Of a DNA stretch of 64,000 nucleotides, positions 1 through 11,974 are shown one piece after another. How positions within the stretch are numbered: position 1 is the stretch's first letter; each line of letters opens with the position of its first letter. This DNA comes from Pictodentalium vernedei (taxonomy: Eukaryota; Mollusca; Scaphopoda; Dentaliida; Dentaliidae), in contig CM062293.1 of assembly GCA_031216915.1 (NCBI GenBank), forward strand, positions 150,234,285 to 150,298,284, read 5' to 3'. The position numbers were made by a program, and so were the translations under genes. The notes below the pieces were generated by a model. That model ran no database searches, had not been told where the DNA came from, and was given only the letters and a program-made list of their open reading frames with translations.

Positions 1-1134
1 ACGGTTTATTGACCTTGGAATATGTTGTTGTGTGTATACTGATGGAAAGGCTCATTTTTCAATGGACTGAAACAAAACAACTTTTTTACCTCGCAATTTT
101 TTCTGTTGAAATCAAATGGTTGGTTTTGTCGATTTTTGGGGTGACAAAAACAAAGTTCCCCACCTCACAAAGTTTGTTTTTTGAAATCGACGTTCATCAC
201 AAAGTTTGTGTGGTTTCGCGTTTGTCGTCTATGAAAGGTTAGTGTTGGGATTAACAAGTAATGAAGATGACAAAACATACCTCGCCAAAACAGGTATAAT
301 AGGGTTGTGTGCTTGCGTTTGTGTATAAGGCAGTGTGTATGTCAGGGTTTCAGTGTGTGCGCGTGTCTTTAAGACCAGAAGTACTGGAGGAATTGAAGAC
401 CATTTCGAGGAAAGTCGAAAGGGCTAAATGCTGTAGAGTAATTACTTATTTTATCGAAATTCCATAATCTATCGAATTCAATCAGCAGATTTTTTAGTGG
501 AAAGATTGTTTGAACGACTACACTAAATGACGAGTCTCGCTTAGAGATTCACTTACTGTATATAAAAATTGATCAGATTGTCGACATTTGTCGATATGGA
601 CATGAACTGAACACAAGTATATTAACAAGCTAATTGAATGAATTATGTGAAGAGATGACGGACTCTTGAAAACTAAAGCAAACCATCATGCTAGCATTGG
701 TTACAAGATCGATGCGTGATGCATCTGTTGGCGCTAGAAGCCAGCAATAATGGGAATAATGGACGTCTTTACGCGAGGAGTCATGGTAATAAATTGTCAG
801 AAGTTCATATTACATCTTGTCATTTACAGCTATGGTATTTTAGCTGGTATTACAAGTCTCCTTCGGTGACTTATTGACTGTTGTATTGTACCCGAGTGTG
901 TTCATTCGGGGCTTTTGACAACTTTTCACTTGTACGGAATTAACTCACTCCATTCGGCCTGTATGCTCTGGAGTGTATGACGAGATGTCTTCAGTAATTT
1001 GTCGATAAATTCCCAAAGTCACAAGCTAGTTACGATACTTCAGTATGTGTGTATGGTGTATAAAAACTCCTATCTCAGGGAAGTCTGATCCTGTCCACTA
1101 CTCTAATTGTCATTGTCACAAATTATTGCAAAGT
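1..1134. other. No gene or repeat recognised
   Basis: I see no convincing coding frame, RNA gene or inverted-repeat element here. The only open frame near the left edge is 77 codons with no family resemblance. Confidence 0.5.
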
Positions 1135-1319
1135 TTAAGACCCTTTACCCAACGCAGACGATATCAAAATTTATTATTTTAAATATCATTTTTTTTTTAA
1201 TTTTTCAAAAAATTTCAACAAAACCATATCATGTGATATTATTTTGTTGAAATTTTTTCATCTGCTGAATTTGCGTATTACGCGGGCGGATGCGGGCGAT
1301 TCGTTGGGTAAAGAGTTAA
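1135..1319. mobile_element. MITE family A, copy 1 (TTAA-flanked, piggyBac-like)
   Basis: Short inverted-repeat element flanked by TTAA at both edges, with terminal repeats CCCTTTACCCAACG and CGTTGGGTAAAG. The interior is AT-rich (ATATCAAAATTTATTATTTT) with a central ATCATGTGAT palindrome. At least four more copies with both ends and several fragments lie in the window. TTAA target duplication and a terminus starting CCCTTT are features of the piggyBac superfamily; the assignment is inference because no transposase is present. Confidence 0.8.
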
Positions 1320-1329
1320 CTCTCAGTGC

Positions 1330-1570
1330 GATTGCTTACATGGCACGATGACGCTGTGGTCTAGGGCGTACTGCACGTCGAAGGTGCGCATGTCTTCAAC
1401 CAATCTAACCCTGCCAGAGTTTAGAGTTACGATGTTGGAGAGCTGACAGCTGCTCGTCGTTGCTCGGTGGTTCTCTCCGGGTATTCCGGCTTCCTCCACC
1501 CGTAAAACTGTCACCGACATGATATGACCCTGGCTGTTAATGTGTCGTTAAACCCTAATAAATAAATAAA
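1330..1570 (+). mobile_element. SINE S1, 5'-truncated, type-a 3' end
   Basis: 3' part of the window's main SINE: body, then GTCGTTAAACCCTAATAAATAAATAA tail. It is framed by a 13-bp target duplication TAACTCTCAGTGC at 1317-1329 and 1571-1583, so it is a 5'-truncated retroposition. The left duplication starts inside the terminal TTAA of the MITE just upstream, so the SINE landed on the edge of that element. Confidence 0.88.
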
Positions 1571-1714
1571 TAACTCTCAGTGCTGGGAGCCTTTATCTGT
1601 GTCTTGCTTTTTACCTAACGTAACAGATATAACCATTCGGCATAACTGACACTAAATCGCTCTTCAACTTTTATTATTTTTTTTCTTCATGTTTTGATTA
1701 AAAACCATAGACAA

Positions 1715-1806
1715 GAGAATTAGATAAACCCGTTGCTGTCGAAAGCAAGTTGTATAGGAATATGTGTGTTGCCGCAAAAGACAGAACAGGCTGTGAAGCA
1801 CCAGAG
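1715..1806. repeat. Dispersed ~90-bp repeat, copy 1
   Basis: Aligns by eye with 3622-3709: both read TTAGATAAACCC(C/G)TTGCTGT, then GTATGTGCGTT-like and GCAAAAG(G/A)(T/C)AGAAC-like words. No terminal repeats or target duplication seen; origin unknown. Confidence 0.5.
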
Positions 1807-1945
1807 AACGGACTGCAGTCATGAAAGTAACTGATATTGTGATTACAATTATCAGCGTTCGTATCAGACTCAGTCATGATTGATCCCTGGGTGACCTCAG
1901 TGACAGCCTAGAATACTTTGGTATTTTATAATGTTCCTTTTTAAG

Positions 1946-2130
1946 CTTTAATTCTTTACCACACGTAACAGCCATATTCGGCCCGTTATTCTAATACATA
2001 TTGCCATTTAAATAGTATTTTTTCCTATCTTGTGTCTCCGAAACATAGCCTGTGACATCTCATTGGAACGAGCCAGTTGAGCTCTTTTCAATGAGTTTTC
2101 AAAAACTATATTTTTGAGAAAACAATGAAA
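1946..2130. mobile_element. MITE family A, degraded copy
   Basis: Starts TAATTCTTTACCACACGTAAC and carries the family's central hairpin words CATTGGAACGAG and GAGCTCTTTTCAATGAG. The right terminal repeat is not recognisable. A second end-like piece lies at about 1609-1690 (TTTTTACCTAACGTAACAG). Confidence 0.5.
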
Positions 2131-2925
2131 AGGTATAGTTTGTCCACCGTCAGTTCTTCTAATGCAATACATGAAACACGGTATCAGTCCACTTTCGGAC
2201 AAAGCGACGACATCGTTTGTCGGGCAAGTGAGTCTAGTTCACTCTTCTCACTTTATTTCTCAATTTTGAAATTTGGATTTTTTAATTTGTTTTTGCATTT
2301 GATGAGGAAATTCTGTTTCCGTGTTCAGCTGCTGAAACCTGTTATCCTTCCTTACGTAAAACCACAACCTCAACTAAGTGAAGACAGGCTCTGGAATGCT
2401 AGACCGCTCAAACCCTTTCGGTTCAGAAACGGTTAACATGCATCACCACTGAGTAACTAGTTAGAATGTCGTAATAATCACGCCCTAACAAATAATAATA
2501 ATAACTCTTGGACGGCCGCTGATTTGTCGCGGTTCTCAGGTGAGAAGGTCTTGATAAGCTTTGTTCTCCCAAACGCCTCATTATCCCCAGGCCTTTTCTC
2601 TCCTCCCAACCCTCTGAGATGAACTGCTTGATGCCGTCCCGTACCCTATTCTTCCCTATTTCTCCGATAAGCATACTAACCCTCTCCTTTGTGTCACCCA
2701 CTAAATGCGATGAACGTCTTGTTGTGACGTTAATCTTTTCCGGTTTTTGACCATTTAAGTCTCAAGTCAGTTGTGATAAAAGTTTGAGACTTCAAAACAG
2801 GAGCTCCACTGATCAATAATATTAAAGGTTTGAGACATTAACTCCTTAAATGCTATTGGTGGATATTTTCGTACCGTGCGCACAAAATCTCTTGCCACTG
2901 GCATAAGTAATAACTTGAGCACGCT

Positions 2926-3090
2926 TAATCAAATTTCCTGTGGTTAATTAAATGGACTCTTCGACCAATGGTTTCTTGAGTTAAATTTAGATGAATTTTC
3001 ATCAAATCTAGTCATGGCTGCTTTACAGCAGCCATGACTAAATTTGGTGAAAAATATTCTGAAAATACTCAGCGGGTTAAGTGTTAAATT
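2926..3090. mobile_element. MITE family C, copy 1 (hairpin element)
   Basis: A 30-bp near-perfect stem, AGTCATGGCTGCT / AGCAGCCATGACT at about 3011-3042, within a longer imperfect inverted repeat (TTTTCATCAAATCT left, AAATTTGGTGAAAAA right). A second copy with the same flanks sits at 37852-38020. Exact ends are uncertain. Confidence 0.65.
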
Positions 3091-3621
3091 ATTTTGTCAC
3101 TGGTTTCTAGTTAGGTCTCTGCTTTCTGTACAGTCAGCTAAGACTTAAGTTCAAATCACTCCCAAGCCCTTTACAGACTGTGACGTTGTGAAAACGTTGG
3201 TAAATTGTTAGTCGCCCGGGCTATTCCAGATCATTCCTAAAGCCGCGATCATTCAGGTTATATTATGGTAGATTACTCATTTACAAATCTTAACAAAATA
3301 ACTCAGTGATTGTCTTTTTCTGATTTTATTTACATTGTTCATCAGCGTGGAATTTGTTTATCCGTGGTTAGGAGAATATAAGGTTCATAATGAATAATCT
3401 ATTCATGTTCAAACCACTTGAACTATCAACAATTCACAATCTGAATTTTTCTCTTATAGTTACTTTCCAAATTGAAATGGGGATAGTTCGTCTTTCTATT
3501 CAGTTCAACAAGGGTTTCATATATGAATTGATTTTTTCAAAAGATGCAAGTTCAGTTACGAAATAAGGAATTAGGGAATCAGTGGATTGAACATATCGGC
3601 CGATTCTACAATCAGGTACCT

Positions 3622-3709
3622 AGAGTTAGATAAACCCCTTGCTGTGAAAACCAAGGGAGGAAGTATGTGCGTTATTGCAAAAGGTAGAACCTGCCGTGAA
3701 ACACTACCG
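3622..3709. repeat. Dispersed ~90-bp repeat, copy 2
   Basis: Partner of 1715-1806. It continues into a poly-C/(AC) tract at 3744. Confidence 0.5.
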
Positions 3710-3743
3710 AGTGGGTCACGGGCATCAAAACGGAGCATTTGTA

Positions 3744-3778
3744 CCCCCCCCCCCCCCCCCCCCCCACACACACACACT
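3744..3778. repeat. C22 homopolymer followed by (AC)n
   Basis: 22 consecutive C then alternating AC. The same C-run plus AC-run layout recurs at 34697-34728. Long C or G runs are unusually common in this window (see findings). Confidence 0.9.
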
Positions 3779-4206
3779 TAATTTTTAGTTTCAAGAAGTG
3801 TGACTGGACCTGGTATTTGTAATGAGGAAAATGGATCGTAACTTTAAAACTGTTCGATTGCTTTTGCTCCACTTCAGGTTTAATTTTACTCCATGGATAC
3901 CTGTTGCATATGACTCCTGGCGTAACAAAATATTCCTTTAGACATAGGTGGAAAAATCAAAAGAGAAAATGAAAAATATCGCACTAAGTAAAAGTCAAGA
4001 ATAAATTGCATATTTCAGAATAATGTTTGGCAAGTCTAAAATGCCATGATAGATTTTGGCCGGAAACTCAATCGTCATATATTTGCTTATCGTCTGACAA
4101 ATGTACGATAAACAGACAATAAACTTCATTTGACACAACTGCAACCAAAGTGAGATATAATGAAGCACCTGTCAGGATGCACACGATACCATGCAGGATG
4201 TGCATG

Positions 4207-4292
4207 TTAACCCTTTGCCTAATGAATCGGCATCATCCACACGCGTAATTTACAGACTGAGCAATATCAAATTTTGATATCGTGTTTGTTGT
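4207..4292. mobile_element. MITE family A, left fragment
   Basis: TTAACCCTTTGCCTAATGAATCGG followed by the family words ATCAAATTTTGATATCG. No right terminus. Confidence 0.5.
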
Positions 4293-4470
4293 GAAAATAG
4301 TTAAAACTTAAATTTAAACTGGAGTTTGACATTTGTCATTGCAACTTTTTCCAAGATAAAGCAGTTTGTAGTTGATTCGGGGTTTTTTTGTTGTTGACAT
4401 TGCGATTCATTCAAACAAATTTGAGATATTTTCGTTCAGGAGTTCCATTTTCTCTTCCGTTTAGTGTAAA

Positions 4471-4742
4471 CTAGCTGGCCGACTTGTCCTTGGGCTGGAA
4501 AATAGATGCCCCGCCCAAGCACAGACGGAAAAGTAGCCCATTGCATATCAGGGGAAGTAATCACAGACACTTTTCATTTATATAACTAGCGGGCCAATTC
4601 GTCCAAGGACGAAAGGGACACTTCTCAGAGGGCGGCCAACCCGTGCAAGGACAGAAAAGTAGCCCATTGCCTATCAAGGGAGATAATCAAATCTCGGATT
4701 TCTACGAGGATGGAATCACAAACATCCAATTTATATAATTGA
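4471..4742. repeat. Tandem repeat family P, about two units
   Basis: Two imperfect units of about 116-150 bp start at CTAGC (4471 and 4587). Each contains TCCTTGG or CCAAGGAC, AGTAGCCCATTGC(A/C)TATCA and ends near ATTTATATAA. The family reappears in opposite orientation at 50586-51030. Confidence 0.65.
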
Positions 4743-5439
4743 TAGATAGATTAAGAAAGCTGGTGCATTATAGTGAGAAAAGCCCAATCAATCCTTGAAT
4801 TCAAATAAAAGTTTCTGGTATATAACAATGATTTCCGATAACTTTCACGAACTTCTAAGGCAGTGGCATGGCAAAGAGAGCAGGTTGAGAAAGGGAGATT
4901 TATCCCTAGATTCGACCCTAATATAGTTCCTACATATCTCAGAACAAAAAGACAGTTTTGTCTCAACTCATTTTTACACGACACTTTTCATCAACGCGGC
5001 TGTTGGAAATGGTCTTGTTGATCTAATAACACATGACACGGACGAGAACCTTCGCGATATGACTGGCCACTGGGTTACTAATCACGTTTGGCAAATGGCT
5101 CATTAATTAGTTATATTTGTTTTGCAAGACAGAACACATTGATGTTCCCGACATTCTTATCGATTTAAAATCTTTCCGTTTCAGCGGTATCTATCTTCAT
5201 AACTCTTGCAGTGGTTTAATTTTGACCCAACGTTACTTGGCACTGAAACCATTAAATGCTTAATTGTTTTGTCCTCTTCATCTGATATATAAACTTACTC
5301 AAATAATCTATCCAAAAATAGTTCAAAGACGTTTCTCTCAGACGCAAACCAGCCAAAAAGTAAAATGTACGCTGCCAGCATAGTACGGTACGGTGATAGC
5401 ACAGAAGTTCTCTCTCACTCTCACCCTTTCTCTTAGATC

Positions 5440-5650
5440 ATTAGGTCGAAATTCAGTAATCTCGTGAAGATCAGAATCAAGAGAGAAAATATACAAAAAT
5501 ACCCTCTGAGATTCAATGTTGTGTGGACGAAAGTGGGCAGAGAATTTCGACCGGATCGCGACCCAGTCACGATCCGGCCGAAAATCTCTGTCCGCGTTTG
5601 TAATCCCCTCTGTAATTTGCTACTCGACATCTTGGTGATTCGAGAGCGCG
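5440..5650. mobile_element. Palindromic family K, copy 1
   Basis: The centre is an imperfect palindrome: GGGCAGAGAATTTCGACCGG and its near-complement CCGGCCGAAAATCTCTGTCC around GATCGCGACCC. The flank CTGAGATTCAATGTT is shared with copies near 8.9, 41.0 and 50.2 kb. The 114-codon plus frame across it is a by-product of the palindrome. Outer ends and target duplication not determined. Confidence 0.6.
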
Positions 5651-6480
5651 GTGGGGTCATTGATCTCGTAACCGTGAGTGGTGGGTGCATAAGCAAGAGC
5701 AATATACATACGTCAAAAAACGTGTTATTGAAACTTATAACAATTCATATTTCGTTGGTCACCAGAGTAAAATTATGCCGAGATATCACTGAACCCATGT
5801 TGGAATAGCATTGAAAGTGGAATTCTTCTAGATTAATCGAGAAAGAAAAATATAGTGAAATATAAACTCTCGGCATGGCACTCCATCCACTGAGGTATGC
5901 TGACTTATATGATGCTTATGTTTCGTTAATTTCTCAAATAGTGATAATTTTTAAGCCTGGGATTCATAAAATGCACTTCTGTCGTGCAATTTAAGAAATG
6001 AATATTTCAATAATAATGATACATATTAGCAGTACACTGTGACAAAATGTGTTGAGGACACGGTAAAAACACTGGCAACAAGCTATCTGCGTTCTGCCGC
6101 CAATGTTGCTGTAACCATTCTGCGTTGAACAATTTTTGTCAACGCCTACCTTGATGATCTTGGAGCAGATTTGAGGTACCGATATTTGGTCTATCTTCAT
6201 TGAAACAAGACAGCTGTTCACTTGTCGTGAAGAGTGAGCCAAATAATATATTTTCCCGGCAGTGATGTGGCTCCTTGGTCTGCTTTAACAAATGAGTCTT
6301 CCAAGACAAGGATGATGCAAGTTTGTGGAAGAAGGAATTGAAGACTTGAATGGGTTCGACCTGAAGAATTATTTTTCCAGTGCATATGAGTATTCCCCTA
6401 TTAGTTTTTCAAGTTATTAATTTTCAGCTTTAGCAAACGGTACCATAAACGTTTACTGCAGCTTGTTTCAGTACTGTCGC

Positions 6481-8335
6481 TGTATTTTTAGCTCGCCGAA
6501 GGGAGCTTAACTTATCACTTGCCGTCCGTTGTCGTCGTCGTCCGTCGTCCGTCGTGAACTTTACATTAACGACTACCCCTCACAAACTACTAGATCAAAT
6601 TGAACCAAATTTGGTGTGCATGTTCCCCATCATATGTCAATTCACACTTGTACAAAGACACTTGCGGTACCCACAGGGGGCACCACAAGGGGCATAACTC
6701 TGATAGCACCCATGAATTTCTTTCCAAAATTCAAAAAAATCTTCTTCTTCAGATCCACCAGGCAGAATTCTTTCCTATTTGGTATACATCATCTCTAGGG
6801 GAGTCAGATTCAAGTTTGTTAAAATCGGCCCCCTGGATTCATATTTGGGCTCACTATAGAAGCCTAAATTGCATTTCAGGCAAATTTCTTAAAAATTTTC
6901 TTCTCCAGATCCAGCAGGCAGAATCTTTTGATATTTGGTATGCAACATTGTGGGGTGGATCTGATTCAAGTTTATACAAATCGGCCCCCTGGGTTCATAT
7001 TTGGGCTCAGTATAGGAGCCCGAATTTGAAGTTAGTGCATTTCAGGCAAATTTCTTTAAAAATCTACTTCTCAAGATCCAGCAGTCGGAATGTTTAGATA
7101 TTTGGTATGCAGCATCCTTGGGGCGGGGGGGGGGGGGGGGGAGATTCAACTTTGTTCAAGCCATGTCCCTAGGGCCATATTTGGGCTTACTATGGGAGCC
7201 CGAATGATAACTTAATTCAAAATGAGGAATTTTCTTTAAAAATCTTCCTCTTCAGATCCAGCAGTCGGAATGTTTTGATATTTGGTATGCAGCATCCTTA
7301 GGGGGTTGAGATTCAAATTTGTTCAATCCATGTCCTAGGTCCATATTTGGGCTCACTATGGGAGCCCGAATGATAACTTAGTGCATTTCAGGCAAATTTC
7401 TTTAAAAATCTTCTTCTCAAGATCCAGCAGTCGGAATGTTTAGATATTTGGTATGCAGCATCCTTGGGGGGTGTGGGGGGGGGGGGGGTGGGGGGGAGAT
7501 TCAAGTTTGGTTCAAGCCATGTCCCTAGGTCCATATGTGGGCTCACTGTGGGAGCCCGAATAATAACTTAGTTCAAAATGAGGAATTTTCTTTAAAAATC
7601 TTCTTCAGATCTAGCAGTCAGAATGTTTTAATATTTGGTATACAGCATCCTTATGGGGGGTGAGATTCAAGTTTGTTTAAGCCATGTCCCCGGGTCCATA
7701 TTTGGGCTCACTGTGGGAGCTTGAATTGTAACTTAGTTCGAAATGAGGAATTTTCTTTAAAAATCTTCTTGTTCGGATCAAGCAGTCGGAATGTTTTGAT
7801 ATGTAGTGTGTAGCATCCTTATGGGGGTGAGATTCAAGTTTGCTAAAGCCAAGCCCCTGGGTCCATATTTGGGCTCCCTGTGGGAGCCCGAATTATAACT
7901 TAGTTAATATGAGGAATTTTTCTTTAAAAATCTTCTTCTTCAGATTTAGCAGTCGGAATGTTTTGATATTTGGCATGCAGCATCCTTAGGGGGTGAGATT
8001 CAAGTTTGTTCAAGCCAAGTCCCTGGGTTCATATTTGGGGTCACTGTGGGAGCCCAAATGATAACTTAGTTCAAAATGAGGAATTTTCTTTAAAAATCTT
8101 CTTTAGATCCAGCAGATGAATGCTTTGATATTTGGTATGCAGCATCCTTAGGGGGGTAAGATTCAAGTTTGTTCAAGTCATGTCCCTAGTTCCATAAAAT
8201 TTGTCTCTCATGACTTCATTCCTTTGTAGTGTTGATGAACCATGTCTAACTGAATGTGACCCCAAATACTTCTTTGAACCACTTTGGCCGGTGAGCGATT
8301 AAGGCTCCTTAGGGCCTCTTGTTTCAGGTAATGTT
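6481..8335 (+). mobile_element. Tandem-cored dispersed element, nine ~167-bp units
   Basis: Head 6481-6745 (AGCTCGCCGAAGGGAGCT, then GTCCGT/GTCGTC-rich DNA), nine tandem units, then a tail ending GGGCCTCTTGTT near 8327. Taking ATCCAGCAG-type words as register, units start at 6753, 6909, 7076, 7256, 7422, 7609, 7777, 7944 and 8107; spacing is 156-187 bp. Each unit reads GATATTTGGTATGCAGCATCC, then CATATTTGGGCTCACT. Length variation comes partly from G runs. Related copies lie at 12877-13610 and 13945-14300. The layout resembles tandem-cored mollusc repeats such as 'pearl' elements, possibly non-autonomous Helitron-like; that is from memory. The 165-codon frame at 6600 is a by-product. Confidence 0.7.
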
Positions 8336-8861
8336 ATGTTTTAGTCGTGGTTGGTTGCCCTATATTAAGAAAACCTGTTGGAAAAAGAAGGTTCTCATCC
8401 TCTCGTTGAATGAAGTTACAAGATGGAGAGTTTCTTATAGTATTAGTAAGTGAGTTAGCTGGAGCAATTGCGGCACCAAAAAATGCTTTGTCACACGTCG
8501 TTTACAGTTTTGACAGGCTAACAATGCTGCATTTCTGCTGCATATCTTGAATATGACTATTTCGCCTACACAAGTCTTCGATATAATGTTCTATGTTGTT
8601 AATAGATCTATGCACAATTGGATGTATTGTGGGTGAAAAAGTACAAATTTATTTCTATCTGCATTGCTTAGCTTGACAAAAAATATCAATAGGAATTTTT
8701 GAAAACTATGATTATAGAAGCTATATCCTGAACCGAATCGTACATCTCGATTTTTGTTTGCGGCAAACAGAATAACGTGAATGCTGAACAGTTACCTGTT
8801 TTTTTTACCCTTTAAGACTACTTTATACACCCTTTAGGGTTACGTCTTCTGTAATGTGAGT

Positions 8862-9135
8862 ACAAAAGCGGGCAGAGCATTTCGGTCGGATCGCGTCAGA
8901 GTCCTGATCCGGTCGAAAGTCTCTGCACGCTTTCTTCCCCACAACGCTGTATAGTGCACCACTTGTTGAAAAAGAAATGCAAGAACAGTGAATTTCGTAT
9001 GCTATTTTCTCTCATTTGTCTTCATTCCGCATTGATTTCGCAATATATTATTTATGAAACTTTGACCCAATGGTGTAAGTGTCTTGCGGATGGATCGCGC
9101 TCTAATCGAGAAAAAGATCACAGCACTGTACTTAA
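8862..9135. mobile_element. Palindromic family K, copy 2
   Basis: Palindromic centre GGGCAGAGCATTTCGGTCGG / CCGGTCGAAAGTCTCTGCAC. The flank, with TTTCGCAATATATTATTTATG and GATCACAGCACTGTA, aligns with the copy at 50165-50460. Confidence 0.6.
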
Positions 9136-9628
9136 AAAAGTTTGGTGAATTCAACAAAATGATTTCCACACATTCACTAGTACAGTAGTCCAAATGCCAA
9201 CTGATGCACAACTGATTTTGTACTACAGAAAACCGTTTTAAATGATAGAGGAGACCAGCATTTTCCATCAGTGCCCCCTCACGTGACCTTTTCCCAAAAC
9301 AAATCACACGTGGAACACTGCCGGTGCACAAGCCTTGTCAGAAAAATGGATGACGTGAACTCTACCCAAAAGTTGAATAAATCGAATTGGTGTTTTGCAG
9401 TTTTTAAATCAAACACCGAATACCGGAGATATGACGTAAATGCCGACAGGCGTTACCCCCTGCCAGCTGGTGACAGTCCTACAACCACCCCCTACGGCAA
9501 CTACATCACATATCACGATACTTTTATCACACACGACAAGAGAAATTTATTGACGATCGAACGCCGGAAAACGTCAGCATTAAATTTCACTTCAAGCAAC
9601 TGAAATTAAGAGACATTATAGTACCCAA

Positions 9629-10106
9629 TACGGAAGTCCATTGGGGCCAACATGTGTAGTGGGAGCAGTGCGAATATTCGCATTCACATTGCGAATATTC
9701 GCATCCACATTGCGAATATTCGCATTCAACTTTGCTGATATTCGCATTCAACATTGTGAATATTCGCATTCAACATTCACATATGCATTGCGAATATTCG
9801 CACTCAACATGGCAAATATTCGCAGTGCATTGCGAATATTCGCAATTGATTGCGAATATTCGCAATTGATTGCGAATATTCGCAATGTTGAATGCGAATA
9901 TTCGCAATGTGAATACGAATATTCGCAATGTTGAATGCGAATATTCGCAATGTTGAATGCGAATATTTGCAAAGCATTGCGAATATTCGCAATGCTGAAT
10001 GCGAATATTCGCAATGCATTGCGAATGTTCGCAATGCACCCCCAACCACCCCGTCTCCATCCCCACCCCACGCCGCTACACATGTTGGCCCTAATGGGCT
10101 TCCGTA
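9629..10106. mobile_element. Foldback element with 17-site palindromic dodecamer array
   Basis: 31-bp terminal inverted repeats at 9629-9659 and 10076-10106 begin TACGGAAG and end CATGTGTAG, with two mismatches; TA at each outer edge could be the target. Inside, 9670-10032 holds 17 sites of GCGAATATTCGC (itself a perfect palindrome). Eleven are exact, starting at 9670, 9691, 9712, 9790, 9832, 9852, 9872, 9894, 9937, 9979 and 10001; one-mismatch or two-mismatch sites start at 9734, 9756, 9812, 9915, 9959 and 10021. Spacing is 20-22 bp except one gap of 34. Linkers left of about 9867 read ATTCAACATT and those to the right AATGTTGAAT, so the whole array is also one large inverted repeat. Open frames through it are repeats of this word, not genes. 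Confidence 0.9.
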
Positions 10107-10797
10107 ACCCAAGATACGAACACCTTAACATCTGTGTGGGCACGCTTGGTGAATGGGCCCACTCGGCGATGGATTTGTTTGTTGAAAGACTTCTGGAAAT
10201 TCACTTTACGACTGCAAATTATCTAATATTCAAAATGCTTTGACATAAATAAAGTATTGCCAATAACCGTAATATGGAAGGTTGCACAGTTGAGTTATAA
10301 GTTAGGAAATAACGAAATATGAAAAGATTGATGGTAACCGTCATCGTTGTCTCTCCAATTCTCCTTTCACACGTTCTTATTGTTTTGTAAATAAAGGTCA
10401 CGTGAGTGTGCATACGTCATCAATATGGGAAATGCCGACAAAGTCTATTCCAAGAAGAAGAGCTTGTGCGTGATTAGGTTAAAATTTAAAGACCGTAGAG
10501 ATGGTCGTTACATATCTATTGATCGTCTTTTGAACCCACCACTTAATGAATATAGTCAATTTCACTGATTAAATCGCATTACATGAAAATATTTTAATAT
10601 CTGTGTTTACAAATGTCTCTACTGACTCATCGTGTCCAAACAAAACCAGAGTATTGGAGATCAACATGCGTGAATATCCATTAATTAAATGCTCTCCCGT
10701 TGTCCGTGACTTTCCAAAATATATACAAATAACCCATATATGACAGTGTTCTGTTGCTGGTCTGACGAATAATAAAACAGACGTACATCATTTGAAG

Positions 10798-11403
10798 TAG
10801 GGCCCTCCGAAGCTTCGAGATTCGATTCGATTTCGAATCAAAAATTGGATATTCGATTCGATTCGAAATCAGTTGCCCGATTCGTTTCTCGTCGAATCTT
10901 TACACGCTATTATTGCTTGGCATTAAGTCATTGTCGTCGTCTCATCATACGTGTAGTTCAGATGGAATTTGTACGTTAATAATGCTGAAAGTGATACAGA
11001 GAGTAATTTCATCTATATTAACATAAACAGCACCTGACCCATGCAAATTCCAGTCTTGCTAATCTTTACCACGGTTTAAAACAAAGTTAAAGCTTCCAAA
11101 CAGAGTGGCCGATGAGCAGCTAGTCCTGTGCAGTGCTTAGTGCTGGTAAGTCTCGCTCCCATTCCTGGGTAATATTCCAACTACATCATCAAGGCATGCC
11201 TTCCAGGAAGGCATGCCTTGATGATGTAGCTGGGAAGTTTTATCACTCGAGCCGTCACAGTCGGAACAATCAGAATGCCCCCTCCCCTTTTTCGGTCATC
11301 TTCAAGACGCCCAGAATTCGATTTGAGATTCGATTTCGAATAATAGACCCGACTCGATTCGAGATTCGATTCGGATCGAAAATGTGTGATTCGCAGTGCC
11401 CTA
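10798..11403. mobile_element. hAT-type MITE family L, copy 1
   Basis: 606-bp element with terminal repeats TAGGGCCCTCCGAA and, inverted, TAGGGCACTGCGAA. Next to each end are clusters of GATTCGATTCGA words. Flanks ATTTGAAG (10790-10797) and AGTTGAAT (11404-11411) match at 6 of 8 positions and look like a decayed 8-bp target duplication, as expected for hAT elements. Copy 2 at 42160-44494 has a perfect 8-bp duplication. Confidence 0.75.
11176..11235. repeat. Hairpin D, copy 1, inside the hAT MITE
   Basis: Stem CTACATCATCAAGGCATGCC / GGCATGCCTTGATGATGTAG with loop TTCCAGGAA. A related hairpin is at 58400-58440. It is absent from the second hAT copy, which suggests a nested insertion. Confidence 0.65.
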
Positions 11404-11974
11404 AGTTGAATGTCCCATATTTCGTTAAGTTCACCTTGGTTTCGAAATGTCGGGTTTGGTGATTTGTTGGTTTCTCATAATATCAGTAGGATTATAAGTA
11501 TTGCTCGGCTTTGAGTTTACTATGCCAAAATGGTGGTCCTCGATGAAGATTAGTCCACGCGCTTGAGGCCTGTGGATAGCATAGTCAACGACATATCGTA
11601 CAATAATTATTATATTATATCCAACAAACCGAGGGAGACCGTTGCTACCCACCAGGATTCCAAACCTTAAGTATACTGCCTTTTGTCAATGACCAGGTTC
11701 GGTCTAGACAACCATTTTCATTCTTGAACTAAGAAATAACGAATTCCGGGAAAAAAAATCTTAGAATGGCGCGTTGTGTTCCGTCATTCGAACGTCCTAG
11801 AATAATCCACGCCTATTTTTATAAAGTGTATAGTGCACGGGAATAGCGGTGCACGATTATTTTTAGAAGCCTTGATGGGTAAACTTATCGAAAATAGTGT
11901 AGTATCTCTGAGCCAATCAATATTTATGAACCATTTCCCTAGCACGAGTAGCAAAAAGATTTCCTGAATAACTA

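Noticed and set aside
5464..5808. 114-codon plus frame
   Set aside because: Lies on family K palindromic DNA; sister copies do not keep it open.
6600..7097. 165-codon plus frame with repeated peptide blocks
   Set aside because: Repetition comes from the 167-bp tandem units; related units are not open in the same frame.
9660..10040. CRISPR-like array
   Set aside because: Repeats are 12-bp palindromes with 8-10 bp near-identical linkers and eukaryotic context; no unique spacers.
9748..10143. Minus-strand frame of 131 codons and overlapping 97-110 codon frames
   Set aside because: They are translations of the GCGAATATTCGC array (repeated ANIR / CEYSQ / LRIFA peptides), not genes.
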